From Galaxea fascicularis (taxonomy: Eukaryota > Cnidaria > Anthozoa > Scleractinia > Euphylliidae), in assembly GCA_948470475.1 (NCBI GenBank), contig OX419339.1, positions 8,408,002 to 8,472,001 on the forward strand: 64,000 nucleotides of DNA, written 5' to 3'. Both the position numbers and the translations under genes were made by a program. Position 1 is the first letter of the stretch. The number at the start of each line of letters is the position of its first letter. The notes below the pieces were generated by a model that saw only the letters and a list, made by a program, of their open reading frames with translations, did not search any database and was not told where the DNA came from. Of the stretch, positions 24,769 through 35,684 are shown piece by piece.

Positions 24769-25449
24769 ATGATGCAACAACACAATCATACAAGGGTCAT
24801 CATTCATCCCCAACCCATTTACAGACGACAGCCGATCCATTGCGGCCCCGAATGTTGTACAAAATGTGCTCTGATTTTCTTCACTATCATTTTCATGCTG
24901 GTTGGCTGCATTTTAACCATGGTTGGCAATTTTGCGAAGCCTTTCTGGGGACCAGAAGACGACTTGTGTGACTTCTGTCGCGAGGACAGGCTTCAAACGG
25001 AGCGAGATCTGAAGAACTGTCGTATTGCCGGGCCGATTTTCTTGGGAATGGGTGGCTTGTTGCTTATCTTTTCTATTTGTTATTGCCAAACAAAAAAGAA
25101 GGACAATGCCGGCCAAGTTCTTAGTGGGCCGACTACTGGCCAAACGGGGACAACAACTCAGGCTGGAACCGGGACAGTTATAGCCTCTGGCCATTATGGG
25201 TTTGGGGAAATGCCTGGTTATGGAACGGCAACTTATCCGAATAACCCACCACAACCCGCGGGATACCCATCTTATCCAACGGGACCAGCGTATCCCCAAC
25301 CGGCTCAATTTCCCTACACATCTCCACAGAGTGGACAGGGGTATCAGCCGTGCTCAGCTGACCTGCCCCCTCCTCCATCCTATGAAAGCAGTGTTGGTCA
25401 GAGTTCCACCTCTCCGAGTGCTCCTCCTTTGGAGAAAGGCAGTTTTTAG
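24769..25449 (+). CDS. Family member A: two-pass membrane protein with PPxY and PSAP motifs
   Basis: Intronless 226-aa reading frame; I do not recognise a named orthologue. Residues 1-33 are polar with a Cys cluster (CGPECCTKC). TM1 is about 34-56 (LVGCILTMVGNF), a 29-residue loop has two Cys (LCDFC), and TM2 is about 86-106 (GPIFLGMGGLLLIF). The tail 107-226 is rich in Gly, Pro, Tyr and Gln. It ends with PPPPSYES (PPxY at 202-205) and PSAP at 216-219. PPxY binds WW domains of NEDD4-family E3 ligases and PSAP binds the TSG101 UEV domain; both assignments rest on motif only. The TM pattern is shared with members B, C and D. It also resembles, from memory, vertebrate TMEM171/TMEM174-type proteins, which is a weak analogy. 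The two ATGs at the start are consecutive. No TATA box is apparent upstream. Confidence 0.82.
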   Translation: MMQQHNHTRVIIHPQPIYRRQPIHCGPECCTKCALIFFTIIFMLVGCILTMVGNFAKPFWGPEDDLCDFCREDRLQTERDLKNCRIAGPIFLGMGGLLLIFSICYCQTKKKDNAGQVLSGPTTGQTGTTTQAGTGTVIASGHYGFGEMPGYGTATYPNNPPQPAGYPSYPTGPAYPQPAQFPYTSPQSGQGYQPCSADLPPPPSYESSVGQSSTSPSAPPLEKGSF

Positions 25450-26454
25450 AGTGATCAAGGTTTTATTGAAATTTTTGTCTTTGTAGATTCTGAGGAAATG
25501 TGTAGATTTTAGTCTAAGGGCTACCAGTCGACCCCATTTTTCTGACTGTGTTTTTTGAATGAACATGATAAACGAAACCAAATTTAGGAAAGACTCACGG
25601 TTTTAGTTACAGGACATTTAACAATATCCTTAATAACAGTGTGATAGTCTGGGTTTGAATTCCTCTCACTTGTTACTCAGATTGCCATGTGGTACTTCTC
25701 TCAACTTGCTTGGGTCAGGTAACTGTCAGGGACGGCACAGGGGGAGGGGCCGAGGGGGTTCACCCCCCTCCCTCCCCTACCTTTTGTGGATAAAATTATA
25801 AATTTAGTGAAATACATTTCCAGAAATGGAAAGTACTTTCGCGGTCGGCTATTAAGCTGGTGGACATCACAAGAAAACAACCAAGCCTGACAGAATTAAG
25901 TCTGCATTTTAACCATTTTTATGGAGTCTGCCCCTCCCAGCCCCAGCAATTTAAAAATTACTCCACGGGCCCCGACTGTATATTCTTCTTAAGTGGTAGG
26001 CATACCTTTATCATTTTGGCCTTAAAATCCAAATCTTTGTACATTTGTTATTCTTTGGCACACAGTCTGGTAGAAATTCTGCTCTTATTTTGTTATTTAA
26101 AGAGCTGAAACAGCTGAGGTGATGCGTGAGTCATTTCTTTTCATAGTTTCACACTTTGGTTTGTTGAATAAGTAGTGTAGCAATTGGCAAAATAATATTA
26201 ATATTAAATGAGCAAATCATAAATAAAGGAAAGTACAACTACTGATGTAAATCACTAAATAAATATTCAGGGCCACAAGTTTATTAGCCTGTAGCTATTA
26301 CGTGCTACCCTGGATAAATAAAGTCTTTACTTACTAATATTCAGACCAAATGAATAAAGGAGTAAATTTCTAAACAAACTGGTGCTGCATCTGTGAGGGA
26401 ATGGTACTTGAAATAATTTTTTTATCCTTGTAGTTGATAATATGAATTCGCGTC

Positions 26455-26575
26455 TGTACAGGGTGTAAAATGCTGATTTTGATGAGGGCTAACTCTCAAA
26501 ATGTCAGGTTTTTGAATCCCTGTACAGTGGCCAATTTACTATAAACACTGTTGATAAAACGAAATTTTTGTGTCA
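26455..26575 (+). mobile_element. Penelope-like/retroelement tail, fragment
   Basis: GAATCCCTGTACAGTGG, CCAATTTACTATAAACAC and TGTTGATAAAACGAAATTTTTG match the 45860-46010 and 48862-48955 copies. Confidence 0.45.
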
Positions 26576-27164
26576 TATTTAGGCCTCCCTGAAGTGGAAA
26601 ATACTCTAGTTCCAATAATATGTTTAGTTTTCATAAAACCTGGCAACATACCGTGGCTTTAATACCTTTAAATCCAGCCCAAGGTAAACCTGTTGAAGCT
26701 AACAAATTATTAGATGATGGCATTTCTCTTACTCTCAGTAAATCCAGTAGCTGTGGTCTTTGTTCTGTTTTCTGTATTATTGTAACTGCACATAGTTATT
26801 TTAATTGTTTAAAAATTTTCATGTGTTGTTGATTTTGTGATTTATTTTGCAGGGAGGAAAACTTTGTTAAGCTTTTGTTGCTTGCAAAAGACGTCCACTC
26901 TACTGCAGGATGTTAAAAGTAAAGCAAAGAGGAGCTCTTCCGTCTTTCCTATCCATGTGATATATACAGACATACTTACTTTATATATACTCTAACCAGC
27001 TGGAGTTTGTTTAGGCTCCTAGCATTAACAGCTAATGAGTTGAGGTGGCGAAGATAAATTTCACTGAACAATTAAAAATGACAAATAGCTTAAAAGGTTA
27101 TTGTAACTGTAACTTTACCAATATTACTTATTAACTGTATATATATATTACTTTATAATCCATC

Positions 27165-27475
27165 AAATATTTTCGCTTGCATGCAATTGGTTGAAATGCA
27201 GCATGTGACTGAACATATCCTGGCTAAAACTGGGGAATATCCAGTAATATTCCCCAAATGTGTGTTTTGAAAAATATTTGAAGGATAATAAACACAATAG
27301 CCTCCATTTGGCTTTAAAAATATGTGCGGATATTTGTCCTTGGACATTATCAGTTCCTTGTAGCTCACAGTTTTTCTCCAGCTTCGCTCTCAGAAAACTG
27401 TTCGCTTCTTGGAACATATGTCTGCGGACAAATATCCGAGCATATTTTTGTGCAAAATGGAGCCTATTGTTTATA
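27165..27475 (-). repeat. Dispersed repeat with internal inverted motif (copy 2)
   Basis: Inverted copy of the 10565-10850 repeat: AATATCCGAGCATATTTTTG, GATAATGTCCAAGGAC (minus) and TTTGGGGAATAT recur in the same order on the opposite strand. Confidence 0.6.
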
Positions 27476-27666
27476 TGATGGTTACCATGAGTATTTATAT
27501 TACCCTTGGTACAGGCAAATTTAGATTTTAATGGACAAGGTATTGCACAAATTGTTTACAGTATTTACATGTTATTGTTATATTATGAGAGCCATGCTTT
27601 TTTCCTAGGAGTACAATGTAATGAAAGATATTGCATCTTATGGGAACTCGGAAAAAATCAGAGCCC

Positions 27667-27740
27667 CAGATGGGATTTGAACCCACGACCCTCCGAGATC
27701 TAGTACGGATGCTCTAACCACTGAGCTACTGGAGACTCTT
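27667..27740 (-). mobile_element. tRNA-like SINE head (family 3)
   Basis: On the minus strand: CTCCAGTAGCTCAGTGGTTA (D-arm and A box) through GTGGGTTCAAATCCCAT (T-arm and B box). The T and D stems pair, but the anticodon arm is irregular, so a SINE or tRNA relic is favoured over a working tRNA. Confidence 0.55.
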
Positions 27741-27777
27741 GTGGCGAGCACGGGTGAAATGTGGGTATAGACTACGA

Positions 27778-27892
27778 CTGCATCACACAGTCACATAGTC
27801 CAATTTTAACCATATATGACTCCTAACTGCATCGCGCAGTCACATTGAAGCATATCAACCATACATGACTCTTAACTGCATCACGCAGTCAC
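27778..27892 (+). repeat. Three imperfect copies of a CTGCATCrCrCAGTCACA motif
   Basis: Copies at 27778, 27837 and 27876, spaced 59 and 39 bp, with partly repeated flanks (ACCATATATGACTC). Adjacent to the tRNA-like SINE head. Confidence 0.55.
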
Positions 27893-28689
27893 AATAAAGC
27901 ATGTCAGAGATGCAACCAACCAACCACCCAAGCAAGTCGTACAAGAAATGAAATGAAAGATATTATTAAAGTAATAAAAAACGCGCCGAGTGCATTGTTG
28001 AGTTATATAAGGACGCGGGAATTTTTAAGAATACGAGAGAAGTGCCTTGAGAAGCACGAGCCGAAGGCGAGTGCTTCTGGCACTTCTTGAGTGTTCTTAA
28101 AAATTCCCAAGTGATTTCCGATGAAACTTGGTGTGCTGTTGTTACAGGACAAGGAGATACTAAAAACGTAATAAAAAGAGGGGGTCACCATGCTTGTTTT
28201 CACGCCACAATGCTGACAAATACGCTTACTTAGGTGGCTTTTGGTAATCTCCGTGTGCAACAAATAAGCTCGATTATTTTTCAATACAGCCTGTGATATC
28301 AAACAGAGTTTGAATTTCTTTGATTGTTTATTCATTTACTGTTCCACAAAAAATATCTTCAAATACCCTGCATTTTTTTACCCTGTAAAGGAAACAGGAG
28401 CATTTATTCCGTTATCGAGCTTAGTTTGAGGGAAAATTGTTATACTATGTGATAATCATTTGCATATTCACTTGCACCTTGGTATTTAATCATATGCACT
28501 TTAATTGCATTATATAGCATTGTCACGCACGTATCCGATAGCATGTATTTATGTCTTGCTTCGGCTTAATAAATTCAGACTTGAACATGTTACCGAACGA
28601 CAAACAAAATCTCTTAGGTTTTGCACGCGCACACGCTCATGTGCGCGCGCTAATGACGCGAAAATCGTGCGCAGTAGGGATGCGCAATG

Positions 28690-29060
28690 CAATACCAAGG
28701 AATCACCTTAAGCACAAGCACTTGCATAAGCAAGTGAGAATGCCCATGAGATGAGCATAAGTACAAGAACAACGAGCATGGTTTGTTTTTGTTATGCTTA
28801 TGTTATGCTTATGTCGGTGGGAAATGATAGTGAAATAAGCATAAGCATAAATGCAAGGCGGTCGGTCAACCAATCATCGCTCACTTAAATCCAAACCTCC
28901 TCAAGAAAACTATATGCAAGCAAAATGGCAGAAAGCTGGGATCACAAAGTTTGTTAATACTGTGTCTGGGTATGCCCACATGCTTATGTTCTGGTGTTTT
29001 CACTTGCTTGTTAATTTCTTATGCTTATGCTTGTGCCTATGCACTAGTGAAAACCAGCAT
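28690..29060. repeat. Imperfect inverted repeat rich in AAGCATAAGC motifs
   Basis: ACAAGCACTTGCATAAGCAAG at the left resembles the complement of CACTTGCTTG ... TTATGCTTATGCTTGTG at the right. Many ATGCTTATG units between. Probably a degraded MITE. Confidence 0.4.
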
Positions 29061-30121
29061 TTACATTGCAAGCATTATTAAGCTCTGCATGCTGATGTAC
29101 AAAGCAAAGGGCTCAACATGCTAGGCACTCACATTTTGCACTTCATCTTGCACTTCATCCATGCTTGAAGTACACATTAAGAAACATTTCAGAGAGTGTC
29201 ATAATTTTTGTCCAGAGGGTGGATGGGAGGTTTAGTTCCAAGTGAGTACTTGGAGCATTGTAACTCTCCAATGTGTTTAGTTTTCTTCTAGTTAAGGGCT
29301 GGACATGTGAAAATAGTTGTAATGTATTCAATAAAAATTTGTAATCCACATGCAAGAATGAGTTAGCAAATGAGTGAATGCTTGAAGTAAGAAATAAGTG
29401 AAATCGTATGTCCAGACATTATAAATTGAAAAGTCATGAGGATTTATTCTGAAATAGAGATTTTGCAGTTAACCCTTCAATTAGAATAAATGACAAGATT
29501 TTCACTCAGTGCCATACATTAACTATTATGCATGCATTTTATGACTCAAACTCTACTCGTTTTTGGAAGGGTTAGCCAGTATGACAGTCATGCATGTATA
29601 ATTAATGTTGAGTCTGTATTTTATGTACCATACACTCCTTGTTCCACTTTGAGAAAATGTACAGTTACAGACTGTCCAACCATCCCGATTTCGTGGGGAT
29701 TACTCTGATTTTGATTGACAATGCTGAATCCCGACCAACATGCAATCAAGATAGGAAAAATCCCGATTTTTGACATCTGTTCTGATATTTTTGTAAAATT
29801 GTCATAATATCTGCATTACGAGGACACGAAATAGAGTACAATTCACTCTGATACCCTGATAAAATAAAAGATGGCAAGAAATAAAATAAAATCAAGTATT
29901 GTATAGAGTTCTTAAGTGTGATGTCACAAAAAATTAAATTTGTGAAATTATGGGATTTGGCCATGGCACCATTTTCGAATAGAGCATCATTAAAAACGGG
30001 TCCTTACAAAAAATTAGCTCTTAACTGTGGTTCCCAGCCGAAATATAAAGGATTAAAATTTGATACTACCCCATACAAATCTCTCTTAATTTTGAGTCAG
30101 TTCTAATATAAAAAAGACGTT

Positions 30122-30290
30122 TGAGAAGATTTCACCGACCTGTTTTTTAAATAAGATGAAAGATTTCGATTTTAGGGGCTCAACTGAATGCGTCGTATGG
30201 TTACCATGGTGACAGGTTTTCGAAACTAAATGTCATGTAATGAATCTATGATGTTTCTTTTATTTCTGTGCCAAATTTTATAGTGATATG
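30122..30290 (+). repeat. Dispersed repeat, plus copy
   Basis: GAGAAGATTTCACCGACCTG, AATCTATGATGTTTCTTT and the stretch between match 50380-50530 in reverse orientation. Confidence 0.55.
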
Positions 30291-31193
30291 ATGAACCAAA
30301 CATAATTTAGAAAATAATTTGTCGAACTTGTCTCGGGAAAATGAAAACTATTTGGAACCACCTCTGTTAACGCTAGAAAGCATGCTTGCTATTTGCCAGC
30401 CATTTGACGGCTGAAACACTATAGCAGAATGAATTCGGCTAACTGCATTGTTGCAGTTGCGTGGATGAGTGGCAAAGGCACGTCGAGGGCTATTTTATTG
30501 AACAATATTTTAATAGCTTTCTTGTGCACTTGTTGCACGTACGCATGACTGAGAAAGTTCAATTGAAACCGGCCTACGGCACTTTAGTGTAAAGGTAAAA
30601 AAAAACTGTATACAGTATTTGTAGCAATTCAGTGTGTCTACTTTAATGGTTTATCCGTTAAGGAGTCACACGAGCGGTACAGGAAAAACAGAGTAGAGCA
30701 ATAACTAGAATCTCGGAGTTCTTCCGTAATTAACTGAGATTCTTGAAAACATATAATACACGTGGAACTTCTAATGAAGTTGTTGGCTTCATTAGACTGT
30801 GACGTACTCCAAACGCAATCATTGTTGAAGTCAGGAATCCGTCTAAAGCCTATAAACTTCCGGTGCCTGATTCCCAGTCTTTCACCTTTTTACCCCCACC
30901 TACGTCAATTTAACTGTAGCAACAAAGGAAAGAGAAAAGAACGTTATGTATCAACCCTTTGTGAGGCCTGCCCATGACAGCCAGGGATATTGGTCTTTAG
31001 ACCGACATAAACAAAACAATTTAAATTGCCTTTACAGTGATAGCTGAACCTTGCAGACTATAGCTAAATTAGAAGTCTGCGAAGGTGAGTGATAAAAAAC
31101 AACAGCAGACCATTCTGCCAAAACCGAGGTAAAACGTTTCTGAAGATTGCTTTTTAAACGTGATAAGCCAAGACATCCGACAACCGCTAATAA

Positions 31194-31670
31194 ATGGAAA
31201 CTCAAATTTCAGTGAACAATTCCTGGTCGTCAAAGGAAAAAGGAAAACAAAACAGCAGGCCAGCGGGTAAGGAAAGGTGTTACTTGCTTCGCTTGAGCCC
31301 CTTGATTTTCGTCCTCGTTGGCTGTATTTTAACGGTCGTTGGAAACATAGCTTCGGAGAGGAGCTGTGGAATCGTCGGTCCTGTTTTCATGTTTATCGGA
31401 GGACTATTAATTCTGTTAATCACATTTTGGACCTCAAGGCAAGTACGTTTATCTGCCGAGATGCATGCAACTCGTGAAGAACGCGTAAACCGTAACGAGC
31501 CAAATATCGTTGAGCTTGGACTTTCAGAACAAGGCTCGAATTTTCAATTAGGCCCGATTCATCAAGTGGATGTTTGGATTTCTCCTGAGACGGCTGGTCC
31601 TGAGCTTGTGCCTCCTTCCTACGAAGAAGCTATCAGAGTAGCCTGTGTACAGCCGCCCTTTCCCCTCTAA
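31194..31670 (+). CDS. Family member B: two-pass PPxY protein with transposon-encoded C-terminus
   Basis: Intronless 158-aa frame. TM1 is about 34-54 (LIFVLVGCILTVVGN), TM2 about 59-79 (GIVGPVFMFIGGLLILL). The tail holds PIHQVDVWI (121-129) and PPSYEEA (PPxY at 140-143). Codons from 149 onward lie inside the transposon beginning at 31639, so residues 149-158 (VACVQPPFPL, then TAA) come from the element's terminal repeat. Beyond the element, at 32813-32848, the same frame would continue EANKENFGAAS and then TAG. The uninterrupted protein was probably 159 aa. The membrane part and the first PPxY are untouched, so the allele may still work. Closest relatives in the window are C and D. Confidence 0.82.
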   Translation: METQISVNNSWSSKEKGKQNSRPAGKERCYLLRLSPLIFVLVGCILTVVGNIASERSCGIVGPVFMFIGGLLILLITFWTSRQVRLSAEMHATREERVNRNEPNIVELGLSEQGSNFQLGPIHQVDVWISPETAGPELVPPSYEEAIRVACVQPPFPL

Positions 31671-31803
31671 AAAATCGGGAAGGAGCGTCTGTGATTTACC
31701 GTTGATAATCGTGTTCACGAATAATTTTGCATAAATTATTGAAAGTGATTCACGCTGGCCAAAACCTCCGAGGCTCACATGTTTGTAGAGGTAGATTTTC
31801 AAT

Positions 31804-31950
31804 ATGGAGCTCGATGCGAGAGCGTTCCGTCGTGCTTTACAGAGAGTTTGCGACATTTTTAAAATTCCTTCGCTTTACAGCAAGCAAGAAAAAAGCTTAG
31901 AAGCACTTTTTAAAGGGAAGGACGTATATGCAAGTCTTCCAACTGGGTAC
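31804..31950 (+). pseudogene. N-terminal fragment of a RecQ-like helicase inside the transposon
   Basis: Reads MELDARAFRRALQRV, then FKIPSLYSKQEKSLEAL and GKDVYASLPTGY. The motif order (Q-motif-like KQEKSLEAL, then the start of Walker A, LPTGY) is that of RecQ-family helicases. The P-loop stops after TGY: the expected GKS is replaced by unrelated sequence, so the ATPase is absent. The frame runs on to a stop at 32082 without helicase motifs. Confidence 0.65.
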
Positions 31951-32306
31951 ATAGACATTCCAAAATCCTCTAAGGCAACACGCTTTCTAGCTTGCTCTTG
32001 GGAGTCGCTGAACTGGTTTGAGGAAGGCGTTGAGACTGGCAATGGAACAGTGGAACACTTCTTCGACTGGACAATCTTCTGAATCGAGCTGTTCACTTCG
32101 TGAAGATTCTTCAAGAGCGTCCTGCGTTTCTTCAGCGCGCACAGACAATTCCTACAAATGTACGTGGATTTGATTTCGACTTTACACTCCAAAGACAGCA
32201 ATTCCTCTCGAACTTTAAAAGAATTGCCCCTTCGACCATCAACAAGATTTTTATCCATATTTTTTACGATGCCTAAGCCACAGAGAACGCACGAACTCAT
32301 AGTCAA
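31930..32306 (-). pseudogene. Cys-rich zinc-finger-like fragment inside the transposon (minus strand)
   Basis: Minus-strand reading frame starting near 32306 with MTMSSCVLCGLG, then about 40 residues later YICRNCLCALKKR. The spacing C-x2-C ... C-x2-C suggests a treble-clef/ZAD-like zinc-binding domain, followed by a basic helix and a Ser/Pro linker. Similar Cys-rich heads occur on large cnidarian transposon-associated proteins, as I recall, but I cannot name the family with certainty. The frame runs into the truncated helicase fragment on the other strand, which marks the internal deletion junction. Confidence 0.45.
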
Positions 32307-32813
32307 AATCTCACATCATACTGTTGTCACGAACGAAAATGAAAGATTCTGTAGGCTCTGTACCGAACTTGTGGGGTACACCTTAACTCACAGACTCACA
32401 GACTCACAGACTCACTTGTACTCGACCAATCCTTGTTTTATTCTCTTCCAGAGTTACAACGCGTCCCGTTTTCTTCGTTCACTAAAAAAAAAAAACCTAT
32501 TTCGCAATCACTCGTGTCTTCGATTACAATCTTCACAAATCTCGTGATTCTAGCCGTCAGGTATGAAAATCGTCGCGCTGTCACGACACTTCCGTTTAGC
32601 TCCGATTGCAAAGCCCGTGAAAATGAAAGCCAATCAAATCTCGCTATTTCAGTGATGTAATGATGTAAGAGAAATAACCAATCAAATCATTTTCCACACA
32701 TTCCTGAAAAAGTCACGTGGTCTTTGAACACGATTATCAACGGTAAATCACAGACGCTCTTTCCCCGATTATTTAGAGGGGAAAGGGCGGCTGTACACAG
32801 GCTACTATCAGAG

Positions 32814-32848
32814 AAGCCAACAAAGAAAACTTTGGTGCGGCAAGCTAG
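32814..32848 (+). pseudogene. Stranded original 3' end of gene B
   Basis: Directly after the right target duplication, the frame interrupted at codon 149 resumes as GAA GCC AAC and so on for 11 codons, then TAG at 32846-32848. It is separated from the rest of gene B by the transposon and is no longer translated unless the element is removed or spliced out. Confidence 0.75.
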
Positions 32849-33772
32849 TACTTTTTTAATGAAGAGGGACTCAGGAAAATTTAAGCCTGATCAGTTTCGT
32901 ACTGGTGCCGGATTCAATTACAAACACTTAAAAACGTTTATTCCAGCCTAAACTACCCTTTGCAGTTTTGTATTTGACTGAGAATTTCAGTTATTGTGAG
33001 CGCCGGAAACTGTTCCTTATCCTTCAACATTCCGTAGACCACAATTTATAGCTAAGGCAGGGCGCATAGCAGTGCGATTGCGGCTTGTGGCAAACATTGA
33101 CCAAACAAAACCACAGGAAACCTTTGATGACGTATGGAGAATGTTCTGGAGGACACTGCACAGGACTAGAACGAATCGCTAAACTGGACCGGTTATACTT
33201 ATAATTTTTAAGTCTACACGGTTTTTTGGTTGATTTCAAAGCGAACTGGTAGAGAATTATCAGTTTTCATACACTTCTGTTCTATATGTGATACTGACAT
33301 ATTTAACTGATGAGTGTGTATTTTATGTTAAATAATTTGCAACGGCTCCAATAACTTAGCTCAACGCTTGATCAGTAACGTGTCCTAACTTAATTGAAAT
33401 TAGACTCTGTCTTTTGCCTCCTGCTTGGTCAATTAATATCGTCATGCATATCTTGGCATTACCCAAATCTCCGCAAAATGTCTAATTTTCAGATCATATA
33501 TTTTAGGAACGTTTATACGCTACGAAGCCACGCTCTGTCAAATCTTACATAGCCATGATTTTAAACATAGATAGCAACCATATATGGCGTGAATTCCATG
33601 CAAGTTGTGTTCATTTTCTCTTTCTTTTCTGAAAATTTCTCATCAGATGGCTTGCAAACAAGAACTGCTTTGTATCTATAAGACTGACAGAGCTGACAAA
33701 GGGATAGAGCGATACGAATTTTTCTTTCCTAAACTAAGCTATCATGACACGCGGCAAATTGCAAGAAGTCAC

Positions 33773-33776
33773 GAGA

Positions 33777-33824
<48 letters not shown>
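33773..33824 (+). repeat. (AG)n microsatellite
   Basis: About 24 AG units, nearly uninterrupted. Confidence 0.95.
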
Positions 33825-33826
<2 letters not shown>

Positions 33827-33836
33827 TGTGATGACA

Positions 33837-33875
<39 letters not shown>

Positions 33876-33876
33876 T
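33837..33876 (+). repeat. (AAT)n microsatellite
   Basis: About 13 AAT units, separated from the AG run by 12 bases. Confidence 0.95.
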
Positions 33877-35684
33877 TATCACTTATTCGGCGCAAATATC
33901 TATATGAATATATTCAAATGCGCCTTACAAGTTAAATTAAAATAATAATAAATTGAATATAATAAAACTATCCAATCCATATCTAATATATAAGCTAAAA
34001 ATTACACAGAGTCAAAAATGTAAAATTCTAAAAATGACAAGCATACGCTTTCCTAAAAAGATGAGTTTTCACTAAGGACTTAAAAACGCAAGGCTACGGT
34101 GCTCACAGAGCATCGATCCGTGACGTGGAACCCAGTCCATCCTTATTTCACTGATTTATATATAGTAGCTTTCGCTGGTATGAAGAGAAAAGCACGCTGC
34201 ATGTGTGGTGTAATTTATATAGTAGCTTCCATGTTTAATTCTCTCTTTTAATTTAATTCCACCTGTTTTCAGTACAATCAATACATTAAAATGACTTGGA
34301 ACTGGAACCTAGAGTCTTCGCTAATGTGAAAGTACACAACCCGAAACAACATTTAATCATGGTAATATCTCTTGAAATACGTCTACTCAAACAGCTGTGA
34401 GTGTCGGGAGACCTCGGGATTTTGATAGTTTACAGAAGCTATCCAAAGACTTTAAAAAGTTAACATAAAACCGAAACACCAAAATGAACTTTGATTACTT
34501 GCAATAGAGTTGATAATTTTTTTAGGCCGAGCAAAAATGAAGCATGCCGTAAGTGAGTTGAGATCGACGTATTTTGACTTCAGGCGATTGACAACTCAAA
34601 AAAGGCCGAAGGCCTGACGAATTGCTGACCTTAACTTAACCAATAAGAATCGAGCAGAACAATTCTTATGTAACAGGCGGAAAGTTAGCGGTTTCAAACT
34701 TCAAAATTCAACACTTGGCGAGCTTCTATTGTCCTGTTTGACATTCTCTTCTACAGTCTGACTTAGACCTCTGAAGGATTTCGAATAATATTGTTCTTCG
34801 TTTGATGGACCAATTCCTCACGACATTGCCAGATTATATCTACTAATCGTGGACTTTTTTATGTCAAGGAATCAAAGGACTGTGTGTTAACGACCTAACC
34901 CTTTTGAAAAATGCTAGGAACACAAGGCTAAGTTCCGTTGATTAACTTTCATTTTCGCATGAGGCGATGACCCACCGCCAGTTGGCTCAGTCAAATCTCC
35001 TCATGCGGATTCACCTGATATTTGACGCAAATTAGACGGACTTAAACAAACGTCCATATCCTTAACGATCAGTTTCCCATCATGTCTTAAAGAGCGTGAC
35101 TGTGAAATAAAATTGATTCTAATGCATTGATAAAGTCTTCAACTGAGTTACTTAGTAAACGTGCTGATGTTAGGAAGTTATTTATGTTCCGCTCTGCGTC
35201 ATTGCGGATGGATATTATTTTTTCTCCCCTCGAAAATGAAACTGTACGATATAAGATGTAAAGTTATACAATAAGTCTGAAAGTATTAGTTGTTCAATGA
35301 TCACTGCTTTCCGGTCCTCTTCAGTATTTTGGCTTCGAACGGCCAGCTTCGCTGGCCAATCCAACTGTTGATGGCTTTCGAGATAGGTCCCCACTGTCCA
35401 GCCATTCTCATAGAGAAAATTAGCTGTGTTGCCGGCCCGTTGTAACGGACCATTCAGTTGTTGCTTCCTGATATGCCATCTTCCTCTCTTTAACATTAAA
35501 TCTATGATGTCCTTTAGGATACTGTGAGACAGTATCATGATATATATAGCTAATTTGAGAATGTCACCAGAGATGGACGCGATGAGGAGACCAAACGACC
35601 CGTGGCGTGTCACGAGAGACGAGGACGTTCAGTTTCAAAAGGAATCCTCGACGAAGGGAAGTAGAGAAAACTCTTCAAAGAAAA

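Larger units (their letters stand above)
25450..31193. other. Gene-free region between A and B
   Basis: Gene A 3' flank, a C/G-rich patch at 25735-25790, then repeats and SINE remnants listed separately. ACTCAAACTCTACTCGTTTTTGG near 29540 recurs near 17780. No supported gene. Confidence 0.55.
31639..32804. mobile_element. Mutator-like non-autonomous DNA transposon inserted in gene B
   Basis: 1,166 bp flanked by perfect 9-bp direct repeats CTATCAGAG (31630-31638 and 32805-32813). Terminal inverted repeats are about 80 bp (31639-31717 and 32725-32804), starting TAGCCTGTGTACAGCC, with one small indel and few mismatches. A 9-bp duplication with long TIRs is typical of the Mutator/MULE superfamily; that name is inference since no transposase is present. 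Inside are two truncated coding fragments in opposite orientation: a RecQ-helicase-like start on plus (31804) and a Cys-rich finger domain on minus (32306). An 8-bp-period microsatellite (CTCACAGA) sits at 32387-32414. The element looks like a deletion derivative of a larger one. Confidence 0.85.
32849..35684. other. Gene-free region between B and C
   Basis: Two adjacent microsatellites (33773-33876). A 132-codon minus frame at 35215-35613, 70 bp after gene C's stop, matches no family I know and is not called as a gene. Confidence 0.5.

Noticed and set aside
27778..27892. CRISPR-like spaced repeats
   Set aside because: Only three imperfect units with unequal spacing in eukaryotic DNA; a degenerate satellite next to a SINE.
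33605..33935. Frames rich in RE or N repeats
   Set aside because: Translations of AG and AAT microsatellites.
35215..35613. 132-codon minus-strand frame just downstream of gene C
   Set aside because: No recognisable domain and no splice or promoter support; length is possible by chance.
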